Source: Margaritifera margaritifera (taxonomy: Eukaryota > Mollusca > Bivalvia > Unionida > Margaritiferidae). From it: a DNA stretch of 64,000 bases. Shown here in pieces: positions 39,131-53,324 of the stretch. A program made the translations under genes and the position numbers. The stretch spans positions 5,927,524 through 5,991,523 of the forward strand of contig JAQPZY010001625.1 in assembly GCA_029931535.1 (NCBI GenBank). The letters run 5' to 3'. The notes under the pieces were generated by a model. The model was not told the DNA's origin. It searched no databases and was given only the letters and a program-made list of their open reading frames with translations. Every line of letters starts with the position of its first letter. The first letter of the stretch is position 1.

Positions 39131-40086
39131 CGTACGCTGCATCTATATACATGCAAGATCTGTGGCACTCATTATGTTGGCGAAACCGTTACATGCAAGA
39201 TCTGTGGCACTCAATATGTTGGAGAAACCGCTGATTTCAGAAAACGAATGAATAACCGCAAGAGCCACATTCGCAACAAAATCAACGCGAAACTAGCCAA
39301 CCACTACAACTCGACTGGCATTCAGTCTAGTCACTCGAGATGCTACCAATTAATTCTAACCTGGGGTGGACCGATATAGAACGCACACGTAAGGAACGAT
39401 ACTGGATACTTCAATCGAAAACTCATGGTGAGTTCGGTCTAAACGAAAAAGTCTAACTTTCCTAATGCAATCTTATCAACACTACAGCCAGGCACCAGTT
39501 TATCAGACGTGCACAACTTTTGCGATAACATTTACCCAAGTAAATATTCCGTAAGTCTTTACATGTATTATTATTATTATTATTATTATTATGATTATTA
39601 TTATTATTATTATTTGAACTCTTGTCCATTATCCCACTATACCATGCTCTTCACATACTTATATTAGTACCTCTATGCATAACTTTACCGGGAAATAATT
39701 TCTTTTGCACATTTGGATGATAGCGTTGATTTTTACCCGCACATGGCGTCAGTTCTTTGTTCCCAACCTGGAATTAGATCAAAACACTTTGGTCCTCTGC
39801 GTTATAGACACGATACACACTTCTCTGAATTTTTTTTACACAACTTTGTAGGGCTGATGGTAGTATAACATAGATATGTAGTTTACCTGTTCTTTCTTTC
39901 TTCTATTGTTTATCCTTTGTTTATTTCCCCGTCATTGAAACATGTAGGAGTCAAGAAATTCTCTTGGCTTTCGTGTATAGTGTTTGTTTTGTGGATGTAA
40001 ATTGTTTCTTCTCCTGACGCAGAGCTTGGTTAGCTCGAAACGTTGGGAAACTGTTTTGTATTTGCGCCGTTATCAATTTTTGTGCC

Positions 40087-40164
<78 letters not shown>
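39110..40164 (+). mobile_element. Penelope-like element 3' part with AT-repeat end
   Basis: Consists of a GIY-YIG endonuclease C-terminus (39.13-39.46 kb), a 3' tail with an ATT array (39568-39612), and an AT array (40088-40164). The segment 39826-40086 is homologous to 5872-6174. It includes CTCCTGACGCAGAGCTTGGT and TAGCTCGAAACGTTGGG, reminiscent of the CUGANGA...GAAA core of hammerhead ribozymes described in Penelope-like elements, but with a base out of place. No reverse transcriptase is present on the left; the element abuts the Polinton polymerase directly. Confidence 0.65.
39131..39456 (+). pseudogene. GIY-YIG endonuclease C-terminus, duplicated core
   Basis: The plus frame reads LYTCKICGTHYVGET, then the same 14-codon unit again (TCKICGTQYVGET), then ADFRKRMNNRKSHIRNKINA and KLANHYNST. 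A frameshift follows, and the last part WTDIERTRKERYWILQSKTH, GEFGLNEKV ends with TAA at 39454. C-x2-C plus YVGET, a basic helix and W.....ER..KE..W...L.T....GLN are typical of the endonuclease that follows the reverse transcriptase in Penelope-like elements. A 42-bp exact-phase tandem duplication (39149-39190, 39191-39232) doubles the catalytic strand. Confidence 0.7.
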
Positions 40165-40165
<1 letters not shown>

Positions 40166-40398
40166 TTAAGTGTAAAATATAGAAAATTATCGGTGAATAT
40201 ATTTGACATTTTTTAATTCCTATATTTTCACATGTGAAAAATATATCCTTATATTTTCACATGTGACAATACAAGATTTTTCCCATCATGCAATTCACCT
40301 CTTGTATTACTTTTTTATGCAAGAGTTATTCCCATTGCTTATTGTATACAATTTGTCTTCTGGCACGAGCTGGGGATATGATGTTTGTGGAATTATAA
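40165..40398. other. intergenic between two elements
   Basis: Short AT-rich spacer with two copies of a TATATTTTCACATGTGA word (about 40221-40268). Confidence 0.4.
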
Positions 40399-42816
40399 AT
40401 GGATATCGAAGTAGATGAAATTCTTTCATGTGTTGACTTTAATGTAATTAATGCGACTGTGAAGCAAGCCTCAATGTTTAAAACATTGAGAGAGGCAGAA
40501 GTGCAAAATTTATTGGTAGAGAAGGAAGAAGAATACAAGGATCAAACCAGAAAATGATGTTAAACTTTTTGCAACGTACCTAAAGTCGATCGGGGAAATC
40601 AGGAACATGGAAGTGACTCCAACTTCTAAACTGAATGACCATATTGGAAACTTCTTTCTGGGTGTCCAAGGAAAAAATGGAACTTACTTCGAGCCAACAA
40701 CTCTCTGGAGCTTCTGTTCATCATTTGATAGGCATCTGAAAAAAAATTGATGGAATTTCCCTGATCAATGATGTTCAGTTTAGCAAATGTAGAGAAATGT
40801 TTAAATTGAAAATGAAGCAAATTAAGGGGATGTGGAAAGAAAATCTTCCAAATGCAGCAGAACCTATTACTGATGCAGAAATTGATGCTTTATATCAATA
40901 TAAACAACTAGGACCTGACAGTCCTAAAGTACAAGTCATACAGGTCATGTAGGCTTTCAGCACCGACTATTTCAGCAGTGGATGCCTTTTTTATAATTTG
41001 ATTACACATACCTTTGAATGGCGATTATTCACTTTATTTTGATCCACATACGTCCCTATTCCTTGGAAGTTCGTTATATACTCGTCCTGAGATATACATA
41101 CGGCAAAATCTATGAGCAAGTACGTGGATATTTTGGACGAAGTCAACCTAAAGGTGTGATCCTGTACAAACCGGATTGAATGTCGCGCACTGTGATATCA
41201 CAATGAAAGCTGCGCGTGTTGAAAAAAGTTCGTATTACTCTGTTGTTTTTATTGAGGAGACCCGATGTCCTCTTTTCCTCTTTTCTTGGCCCAGTTTAGT
41301 ACCTGGCCACCATTGTAAAAGTCCATAGCGATCAATAATTTTCGTCTGGAGGTATTTTGATGACAGTTAAGGTGCAGAGCATTCAACATTCAGGATTGAA
41401 TATATCTTGGTTAAACTATATTAGCACAAAATTTTTGAACAACAATTATTTAATTTAAGATGAGTAAATGCGCCTACATACCCACCTTGACATATGCATT
41501 CAATCTTTTCAGAACTCGTTGTGTCTTATATGCACCACACATTTTGGAACGAGAACTGAAGTCGTGACACATGCATTACGATGGGGTGATATTGATGTGA
41601 GACAAGAGGTTTCGAGTGAAAAATATCTCATTTATACACAAGAGCGACGTACGAAATCTCGACCTGGGACACATTCTAAAATTGTAAGAAAGGTGAAACC
41701 TAGGGCATATGCTGATCCAGATAATTTCGATCATTGTCCAGTGGCCCTCTAAATCCAAGCGACCCACAGAGTCAGACAGTCCATTTCTCCTGACATTGAA
41801 CATATTGGCTCCACATCCTGGCCAGGCATACAAACCTACCAATGTACATAAACAGAGTATATTCAATAATGAAGAGAAATGAAAAGCTATCTTCAACCTA
41901 ATGGGAAGAAGCTTGGGCCATACATGTCTAGTGTTGTGTAACCAAAACATCCATAAAAAATCAAAATCTAGATATTTTTCTGTCAAAACTACTGACTTAT
42001 AAACATAATCAGTTCAAATGATTCATTTGTTTTGTTTTTCTTCTGAAATTACTGCAGATATTCCAATCTTTTGTACAGTGTAACTATAAAAATAACTTTT
42101 ACAAAAATTAATCATGAATTTAAAAAATAAAACTATTAATGAATTAAAAAGGACTACTTGATTGATATATTTTATTATTTTTAAATGTAAATTTCTACTC
42201 AGATTAAACACTTGTGGGTGGGCGATGGAGAAACAAGCTTTTAAACCGTGATCATGATTTGAACCTGAATCTTCAGATTGTGAAATCTGACTTTTTCCAA
42301 TTAAACTATCCCGGTGTACTTTCCAGCTTTTATTCTCCATTTGTGCATTTACTACCAAAAGTCAGTAACCATGAGATCCCACCAACGCATATAATGCAAA
42401 TAAGTGGACATAAATATGTTCAGAGTGTAAACAGTTACTCCAAGCTGAACGAAGATCAACAAAAGTCAATCTCGAAAATATCCAACAAAGAGCTGTTACC
42501 TACCTGTGCTCCAAACACCCTCACCCATACAGTTACGTCTCGTACATGTTTACCATCATCTTCTACTCAGTCCTATGACAAAGGTAGTACTCTAGACAAG
42601 AATACATTTCTTGGGCACACAGGACACGAAGGAAGTTTTAAGCACCACAATTTAAGCAGCTTCTTTACAGGAAATACAATCAACGCCAGAACATTTACAA
42701 TAAACATCCATCAGCACCATGCGACTTCATATGTGGACGGCGCACAAGTTGAGCAGTGGCCAATACAATACAAACGGCGAAGAATACTACCCTTAGCAGG
42801 CACTGATTCAGTATAA
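40399..42816 (+). pseudogene. Crypton-like DUF3504 tyrosine recombinase, intron-bearing, frameshifted
   Basis: Exon 1 starts MDIEVDEILS at 40399 and continues DVKLFATYLKSIGEIRNM, HIGNFFLGVQGKNGTYFEPT, WSFCSSFDRHLKKK and PITDAEIDALYQYKQLGPDS to 40943. A GT-AG intron (40944-41512, acceptor CAATCTTTTCAG) follows, then phase-0 exon NSLCLICTTHFGTRTEVVTH, ALRWGDIDVRQ, RRTKSRPGTHSK, FDHCPVAL. The C-terminus (42214-42816) has IPPTHIMQISGHKYVQSVNS and YSKLNEDQQKSISKI, the catalytic GH...Y box. Such proteins derive from Crypton recombinases; some are host genes. Single-base shifts occur at about 40553, at an A8 run (40739-40746), and at CTCTAAATCC (41750). The stretch 41950-42210 is AT-rich and unmatched, perhaps a second intron or a deletion. 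Confidence 0.75.
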
Positions 42817-44112
42817 ATCCGCTGAAAAGCTAATATTCTCAACTTTCATAGTTCCAGCTATTCAATATTGTTACATTTGTTACATTTTTACACTTGTTAA
42901 AGGAGTTCAATGAGTCGAATAGAGCTAAATTCATCTGATGAAATCACACGGTCCAGTGTAGATATTTTTCCACGCATGCTGTGTACATACAAGACAGAAC
43001 GCTGACACTCAAAGTTAAAATTGTCTGCTATTTGTTCTGTATCTAATAAGTGGCATTAAAGTATTAATTTCATTGATGAAGAAATAAATAAATGAAGTGT
43101 GAAAGTTGAAAATGAGTCATGTCTCCTTGCTCCAAAACTATTTACCATCGCAACCAGCACAACTGTGAGGTTCTGAGCAATTGTAATGTTCTCTTAGTTT
43201 TTAAATATACATTATAAGAAAACTTTCCGTATAGATTCCCTCAGGAATTTTCCGTAAAGATTCCCCTCGGAAATTTATCATTGCGCATACATATGCTATG
43301 AATTCAATACATAAATTTATTCCTTATATTTTTATGTAAATATTTCTATATCCTTTCATTTTTAAAAACATATGTCTCTTTATATCATTAGATGTTCTTC
43401 AATAAATTTAGACTACGCGATTGTAGGATACAAAACTCCTAGACAAGAAATATTTTTATTCAAATTCATTTACAATGATAATCTGGTGCTAATAAAAAAA
43501 AAACGAAGGTAATTTACATTTCTTTCCAATAGGTGGCACTTTCTTTACATAGGATTCCACATTGTACTTTTATGTAAACATTAAAGTATCCCTCCTTCTT
43601 TCGTTCCATGAATAGATTTATAAATTTATAGAAATACTTCTGCTTGTAAGAAAAAGAAACTGAAGAAATCTTCCTGACTTAACACAAAAATGTACATTTG
43701 TCAAATCATCAAGTCGTCAGTCGTCCTTTGGAAAAAGTGTATCAGATTGTCTACAACAAACGGTATGACTTCCCGATCACAACACGTTACCGTATGGACA
43801 CACCAATCTCCAGTATAAAAAAGTTACAAGACAGCAAGATCATTGTGAGTACAGACGCTGACCGAGAACGATAAATTTGATGCAGAAAATATATGATGAA
43901 TCCTACCAAAAATTCAACAAAGTCCAGTTCGATTCTGTACCCTGCGACATGAACGATGTCGCACAACCTTACCGCTCTATTATCGAAAGTGATGCTGTTC
44001 GTGTGCCCCTCTATGGATCTCATCCAGGCACTCGCAAACCACAAAGTCATTGAGAATTACAAATTAAAAAGAATACACGTTTCCTGTGACTTTCCAGGGA
44101 AATGACCTAAAT
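42817..44112. other. intergenic, no gene called
   Basis: AT-rich to 43.7 kb. At 43860-44053 a plus frame reads MQKIYDESYQKFNKVQFDSV, PCDMNDVAQPYRSIIESDAV; I do not recognise it. It may belong to the fragment that follows. Confidence 0.35.
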
Positions 44113-44280
44113 ATCTGGGAGGACGTTGTCCAGTATCTTTAGGACAAGGATTTGTGTACTTGGGACAAGGAGACCAAGTACAGTGTTTCAGTTGTGGTGT
44201 GAAACTTCACGAATGGGATTATAAAGAGATAAAGCTTTCCTTGAACATTCCAGATGTTCTGCCTACAGAGGCAGATGTGA
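44113..44280 (+). pseudogene. BIR (inhibitor of apoptosis) domain fragment
   Basis: The plus frame after a TGA reads GGRCPVSLGQGFVYLGQGDQ and VQCFSCGVKLHEWD. GF.Y.G.GD.V.CF.CG..L..W is the N-terminal half of a baculoviral IAP repeat, with the first two zinc ligands (CFSC). The second half, which should supply His and Cys, is not in frame; the next frame has AFLEHSRCSAYR, which could be its frameshifted remainder. Molluscs carry large IAP families, so a broken copy is plausible. No RING or other domain nearby. Confidence 0.55.
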
Positions 44281-45973
44281 TTATTGTTTACTCCAGGTAT
44301 TTGAGTAAAACCAAAATTTACAGTCCATGGTAACGAATTGTGACATTGTAATGTTTTGGCACACGCCTTACGAAAGTCAAGATTACAGGCAATGAAGACT
44401 GACTGAATTTTCGCAATGTAATATTGTAGCACACACGCCAAATCATATTGTGTTCCTTCGATAATGTTTCAAAATATAACACTGGTTTTCAGAAACTGAT
44501 CAATGAAAATTATTATATCCTAATGCAAAGAATACAACTGACTACCTATGAGAATAGTAAATTAAAGACTGCTGAAATATCTCATCCTGTGAAGAACAAA
44601 CCTATGGCATAATATGGCATTTCAGTTATAGTGCAGACAAACTCACATTTCCAGCCAAACACATCTAACATTGTTGCCATTCTTAACCAGACAGACTCAT
44701 CCTGTGCAAGAAAAAATAAAAACAAATTATGAACCAAATTTTGCGATTACATTTCCAACCCAAACCAACATCTTACATTGTTACAATTTCTAAGTTGACA
44801 GACTCACCACACATGAAAAAAAAAAAAAAAAAAATATGAATCAATTTTTAGACAGTACATTTTTTTCCTATCCAAGATGGCGACCTAATGTTAATTTCCT
44901 GTTTGGCTCTAGAATTTTTTGACCCTATTTAATATAGGACTCCCCTTGTCGCTCAAGTGCCTCACTATACTACTAACAATTATCAGCTAGGATAGATTTC
45001 TTTCATAATCCTTATTGATACATGTATCGCACACGATATTAGTGGGTAAGATAAAACAAATTATATATCTTTGCATAACACTCTTTAAGCATAAAATGCC
45101 TTATGGTATCAATTTCAAAACCTTACTAATTATGGGAGCTTTTCAAATGTATTCTCAAATATAGACCGTCCTGAAAAAATCTTTACTATAAACATGCCTT
45201 GTAACCACTATTTACATTTACTGAATATTTCGGTGATAAAAAGACAAAATTCTTTTTTCCCTAATTTTCTTTCTCCAACAATGTCAGTTTGAAGGAGCGT
45301 TGTTCCTCAGTATGAAGCAAATTTATTTTCATGTCAATTTACAACTTTCTGACTTACAAAGTATATTTTAAACCTTTTGGCTTACATAGATAATGGAAGT
45401 CAATAGTTCAGATTTGGTTAGGGGTTAAGCGACAACGTTGGTTTTGAGATCTTATCAATAGCGCAAGCGGCATCTGTTTACACAATCGAACAGCTACGTC
45501 TGTTACCGTACAAGCTGATGACCGCATGTCAACATTGGTGCGACAAAGATCTGCATCCAAGGAGAAACGGTAGGTTATGTGGAAAAACAGACTGCAGAGA
45601 AAGAATTAGATCGATGAAGAACACGTAAAAAAGATTTTTTGGCAGACGATACAACAGATACAATGGAGCTAGACGCTTCCGGTATATCGAAAATTACATG
45701 CACTTTGGACTGGATAGTCAACTCATTCAAAGTGAATTGAATTGTCGGAGTTGTTTCCCTTTTCCATTCTTAGCACAGTGTAACCCGTTAAGGTAAATCT
45801 AAATCATCACAAGTAAATTGTATGGTCTGGTACTGACCCTTAGAAGGCATGCGCACCAAAAATGCGAATCATTTTGGTGAATATTTCAGACTGGCTTTTA
45901 GTGCTGTTTGGTGCGAATGACTTCAAGGGGTCATTACCGGAGTATTAAGTACAATAAATATATGTAGAAATGT
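44281..45973. other. intergenic, one unexplained open stretch
   Basis: Mostly AT-rich. At about 45458-45628 a plus frame reads SIAQAASVYTIEQLRLLPYK, LMTACQHWCDKDLHPRRNGR, LCGKTDCRERIRSMKNT. It has a coding-like composition with four Cys, but I cannot assign it to a family and found no clear exon borders. Confidence 0.35.
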
Positions 45974-45983
45974 AGACGTAAAT

Positions 45984-46226
45984 GATTGGTTTGGTTTTGT
46001 GGGGTTTAACGCCTTTTTTCAGCACATGATAGGCAATACACGGTGGTCAGTATATTTAGTGGAGGAAGAACCCTGGAAAAACCACCGACCCATGGGAAGC
46101 TACTGGCAAGCTTTCTCACATACCCACGTTGGTCGAGCCGAGACCTGATCTCACGCTAAGAGGGGTGAGATGTGTGAATGATCTGTAAAGGCGAGCGCCT
46201 TAGACCACTCGGCCATCTGGGGCCCC
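45984..46226 (-). mobile_element. tRNA-derived SINE with 10-bp target duplications
   Basis: Read on the minus strand, it begins GGGGCCCCAGATGGCCGAGT, GGTCTAAGGCGCTCGCC, a tRNA-Leu/Ser-like head with A box TGGCCGAGTGG and a B-box-like GGTCTCGGCTCGACC. It ends with a body containing GGCGTTAAACCCCACAAAAC, a sequence I associate with mollusc SINEs. AGACGTAAAT flanks it exactly on both sides (45974-45983 and 46227-46236), proving insertion by target-primed retroposition and suggesting a relatively young copy. Confidence 0.85.
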
Positions 46227-46236
46227 AGACGTAAAT

Positions 46237-47419
46237 AAAACATATTGGATTTAACAAAATGGCTTGATGCTGAGTCTTGTACCATATAACTACTTTTCAT
46301 CGTAACTTTGAGTGACGTTGACTAAAAACATCACAGTGTTTCAACTAATCGGACCTTCCAAATAGGTTGAACCTGGCCCATACAAATCATACATTATTCG
46401 TTTTTACCATCTCTTCTGCATGCGCATAGGGAATGAAATTATCTTAGTTTAAACGTCAATCAGATTGAACATATATTTTAGACATCTTCAGAATAAAACA
46501 AGATAAGAAAAGAAAGAGAAAAGAAACCTTAGCCAGTTTTTATAAAACTTTGTTGGAATATTTTTGTTGGCATGTTCAACGCAAGTTTTGTTTTTAAACA
46601 AAAATGAATGCCTTCCCTAGCAAGCATTTCGTTAGCAACCAGGGTGATTCATATTTTTCACATATACTCCAAAAACACTGGTCAAATTTTAATCAAATTT
46701 GTAGGAAATATTGATCATGGTATGATCTAAATGAATACTCGTTATTGTTCTCCACAGCAGCCATGTGTGAATAATATTTTTGACATCATCTCACAGACCT
46801 CTTTATTTACTGTTATCAAACTTTGTAGAAATGTTCCTTATGATATGTTAATGTTGTGTTTTTTATAGCAACCATAGCAACCATCTTTTTTTCACAACAA
46901 CAAGATGGAGAGTACAATTTTAACATCTTATTTAAAACCACAATTGGCAATTTAAATCAAGCATTTTTTAAAGTACATTTATAACTAAAGTTGTATCCTT
47001 GGAGGCATATAAACTGTTTGCGAAGTTGAATGCAACCAGGTGGAATTGCCTTTCGCTATTATATTTGGCTTTAAGTCTATTGTGCGCCTGGAAAACCCTC
47101 TCATTTACACCTGGACCTTTTATTCTTTTATGTTTAGCAATGTTCCATGTTTCAGTTCACTTCATATCTGGAAAATAGCTTCTCACACAGTTCTTTCATT
47201 TCCCTGTACCTTGCCTGGTTTGGATCATGCCCTTGAAGAAGGGACACGAGTGAAGGGATGTGTCCTTTTTCAAATATTTCCATTTTTACCCTTACGTCGA
47301 TAAGTGGGCGGTGTATAGGATTAAATTTGTCTACCCACCCGTGTGTGTGTCCATTTGTATGTCTTTCTTGCATGGGCTATAATTTCTATACTGTTTGACC
47401 TATTAACATAAAACTCACA
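46237..47419. other. intergenic, no gene seen
   Basis: AT-rich. A minus frame at 47152-47373 looks mildly protein-like (VRVKMEIFEKGHIPSLVSLL) but matches no family I know and is followed by the degenerate tandem repeat, so it is probably part of a repeat. Confidence 0.35.
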
Positions 47420-48280
47420 CTAAGTTTGCATCTCGTTAAAAATATTGGTTAAAAATCACACACAGGCTCTTATTCCAAGACCTTTTGCCCTGTGCTACAC
47501 ATCAAAACTAGGTTGCTGTGACCGACTTTCTAGGATTTATTCACAATTGCTTAAAAATGTCCAGGATATAACTCCAATACTTTTACACCTATTGATACAA
47601 ATCTTACCCTGCGTGTGCATCTTGCGACGAACTTGTCTTGTATACCCTGCTTTCCAGAATTTACTAAAAATTGTTTTAAAATTGTGACCATTCTGTAATA
47701 CCAACACCTTTTCACTTGTTCCACCAAACTTCTCCTGAGAGTGCAGCTTAGGATGGACATGTGTTGTACACCAAAATTGACTAACTACTAACTATGACTT
47801 AGTTTTCAGGATTTATTGAAAATCGCTCACAATTTGTGTCCATCGTCCATAAGGGGGCTGCAACGTTAAGTCTACTACATTTAATAGCATTAAACTTACT
47901 TTTTATGTATTTGGGGTGACCGTGTGTGTCACACACCAAAACTGGGCAACTCTGACCTACTTTTCAGTGTTTAATAATAATTGGTTACCATTATTTCTGG
48001 GCCCTAATTCCAATACCTTTTCACCTAGTGCTACTAGACTTTCACGAAGGATGTATCTTTAAATGAAAGCATTTCACATGTTAAAACTTAGTCACAGTAA
48101 CCTCTTTTCCAGGAATTTCAACACGAACGTGGTGTCTGTTCTCATATAATAATCCTCTTTTTTAACCTATCGCCATCAAAAGTTCGTAGTAAGTGCATCT
48201 TTGAATTAACCTTTGTCACACACAAAAACTGGGTTGTTATGATTTAATTTCTATGGTTGATTGACCGCTCCTTAAGACAA
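47420..48280. repeat. degenerate ~145-170 bp tandem repeat
   Basis: Five or so diverged units recur with the order: ACACCAAAACTGGG..., TGACC.ACTTTTCAGGATTTA, TTGAAAATTGCTCACAATT, CCAATACCTTTTCACCTAGT, GCTACCA.ACTTTC, GTGCATCTTTG. Landmarks at about 47500, 47770, 47935, 48080 and 48222. Old satellite-like sequence without coding potential. Confidence 0.65.
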
Positions 48281-48748
48281 TGAAGCATGCCACAGAAACG
48301 GGGGGGGGGGGTATCTTGTTCACGAACAACTCTAGGTTTCAAGAGTAAGACATACAGATAAAATTCAATAGTAAAAGCTACACAAAAAATGTCTCGAAAC
48401 AACGCAACTAATTAAGACCCTGGCCCTTTAGCTATATAATTCCTTTCAGATTTTAATGTCTTTAATATTTTGATTTTAGAGATGAAGAGGTGACAACTTT
48501 GTAAATTTTATTAGAATACATTTTTTAACTCCTCATTTTATTTCCAAGCCAGTTTAAATTGTTTAGATTTTTGTGCAAATTTTGATGTCTGTAAATTTCT
48601 GGAATGTTAATAAAGGAATGGAAAGGTAAATAATATAATATTCAGCAATTAATAAATGTTTCAGTTTTTGTAAGGAGTTTAAAGTGCTGGAGAAATTAAT
48701 TAAAATGAGTCGAGAAGGGAAGGATCTTTTATATTTTTTAAATGAACT

Positions 48749-48785
<37 letters not shown>

Positions 48786-49129
48786 TAAAACTCTATGTTA
48801 TTAGCATTACTCATGGCAAATCAAGAATAACTCTAATGGATCTCATAACCTAATAAATCTAATATTGGAGACTTGTATCTCAGTGATGCCGCAATAATCA
48901 GAGTGTGCTTTTTTTTCTTTCTACTAGACGTTCTTCTGAACAAAATATAATATATTTCTTATATCTTTGCACTACCTTCGCCGATGATATTATCAAAAAT
49001 AAGTTTTAAATATTCGCGAAGTCGGCTCTGAATTTATTTTTGTCAATTTACACATCCGACAGTTCCCATTAAACGTAGAAATACTTCATAGAGATTAAAC
49101 AAACTATTATCGTTTAATTATTTTGTTTT

Positions 49130-49131
<2 letters not shown>
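48281..49131. other. intergenic with G-run and poly-T
   Basis: A G10 run near 48300 and a T31 tract at about 48751-48781. No supported gene. Confidence 0.45.

Positions 49132-49198
<67 letters not shown>
49132..49198. repeat. GA microsatellite
   Basis: About 33 GA dinucleotides. Confidence 0.95.
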
Positions 49199-49202
<4 letters not shown>

Positions 49203-49397
49203 CTGTGTAAACGTTCACTCGGTAACAATTGGAGATGACCCACGTGAGCCCTGTAACAACATCGATTTTCTTTATCTGTTACGCTGAAACCTTTGATCAA
49301 AACTGCTTTGCTCCTGGGAGAACACATTATTATACATTAAAATTACTGAAATAGTCTTTTATTATAACAGAAAAGAATGTGAAAGCATCAATATCAG

Positions 49398-49646
49398 CAG
49401 GAGTGTACAGGGTAAGCAACTCGGCCCTGGACTTATCTGCCGGGACAGGCCCGGGGGTTTGCTCACACCAATAAAACACCGGTAAAAACGGATTTTGTTG
49501 ACGGCCCACCGGCCCACCGATGCGGCGGTCTGCCGGGACAGGCCCGGGGTTTTGCTCACACTAGTAAAACACCGGTAAAAACGGATTTTTTTTGCGGCGG
49601 CCCACCGGGATTTGTCCCGGTATGCCCAATGGCCAGTACACCACTG
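49398..49646. mobile_element. hAT-type MITE, copy 2 of the first family
   Basis: Homologous along its length to 16762-17023. Begins CAGGAGTGTACAGGG and ends CCAGTACACCACTG. Flanked by a perfect 8-bp duplication AATATCAG (49390-49397 and 49647-49654). The interior repeats GACAGGCCCGGGG.TTTGCT and AACACCGGTAAAAACGGATT twice, as in copy 1. Confidence 0.9.
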
Positions 49647-49654
49647 AATATCAG

Positions 49655-52042
<2,388 letters not shown>

Positions 52043-52129
52043 TGTCATGAGTGAAGTGGAAACATTTGGTATCTCACTCGTGGCCGACTCCACTCATGAA
52101 AATAACATGTTTCCACTTCACTCGTGAAA
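52043..52129. repeat. short inverted repeat
   Basis: ATGAGTGAAGTGGAAACAT and ATGTTTCCACTTCACTCGTG are reverse complements around a ~40-bp loop. A related word (AGTGAAGTGGAAACATGATA) lies at 51839, so a larger decayed foldback element is possible. Confidence 0.65.
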
Positions 52130-52280
52130 TTTTTCTTATATCTACAAAAAAATAACGTAGTAATTAGTATGCTAGTAGGAATAAATGTCGATATTATTTT
52201 TCCTAAACATTTTAATTCAAACTGTACTTGTAACAAATATGTTGTTAATTAAACAGAATACAATACCTATAACGGCTTTT

Positions 52281-52811
52281 CAAATGTATTATGCTGGCAC
52301 ACCAACAGTTATTAATAAAATGTATGATGCTGGCACACTGACAGTTATTTATCACATGTATTATGATGGCACACTGACAGTTATTAATCAAATTTATTAT
52401 GCTGGCACACTGACAGCTATTAATCAAATGTATTATGCTGGCACACTGACAGTTATTAATCAAATGTATTATGCTGGCACACTGACAGTTATTAATCAAA
52501 TGTATTATGCTGGCACACTGACAGTTATTAATCAAATGTATTATGCTGGCACACTGACAGTTATTAATCAAATGTATTATGCTGGCACACTGACAGCTAT
52601 TAATCAAATGTATTATGCTGGCACACTGACAGCTATTAATCAAATGTAAAATACTGGCACACTGACAGCTATTATTCAAATATATAATACTGGCACACTG
52701 ACAGTTATTAATCAAATGTATAATACTGGCACACTGACAGCTATTATTCAAATGTATAATACTGGCACACTGACAGTTATTAATCAAATGTATAATACTG
52801 GCACACCGACA
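52281..52811. repeat. 36-bp minisatellite, ~15 copies
   Basis: Unit CAAATGTATTATGCTGGCAC, then ACTGACAGTTATTAAT. Later copies switch to AATACTGG and alternate ATTATT/ATTAAT. 36 bp keeps reading frames open: 154 codons plus, 189 codons minus. Not called as a gene. Confidence 0.9.
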
Positions 52812-53324
52812 CACGTTAAAATGCAGCTAGCTAATCTACATTTGACTTTTTTCCTGACAAAATCTCTTTAGAAAGTCTTTTTTTTTTCTTCATTATTTTA
52901 AAACATCGTCAATTACATCATCATTTTCAGTTGGTATTTACATGAATAGCGAAACCATGCTTTTCAACGTGAAACCAATATAAGGCGAGTTCTGAAAGGA
53001 AATATCCCAATTTGGTGCACCTTAGTGTTATCGAAGCAGAGGAGGTTGGTCTATATGAAGTAACGTGCAGTGCAACTCGGAGCCAAAAGTCATAAATTTA
53101 CCGTCATAATTAGCGCCAGCCATAAACATGAAACAGAAGACAAGAAAGAGAAACTGGTTTTAGTTTTACTTTAGCAGAGAGAGAAAATTTAGTGTATATC
53201 GGATTTTTAAATCTAACACGCTTTCAATGGGGCAAAGCATCTGTTACTTCGGTAGGCTTTCGTCAAACGTAACGATATTTTCAGATATTAAGGACTGACA
53301 CAGTACGAATTTTTTCTGAATGGG
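52812..53324. other. intergenic, no gene seen
   Basis: AT-rich spacer between two 36-bp minisatellites of unrelated sequence. Confidence 0.4.
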
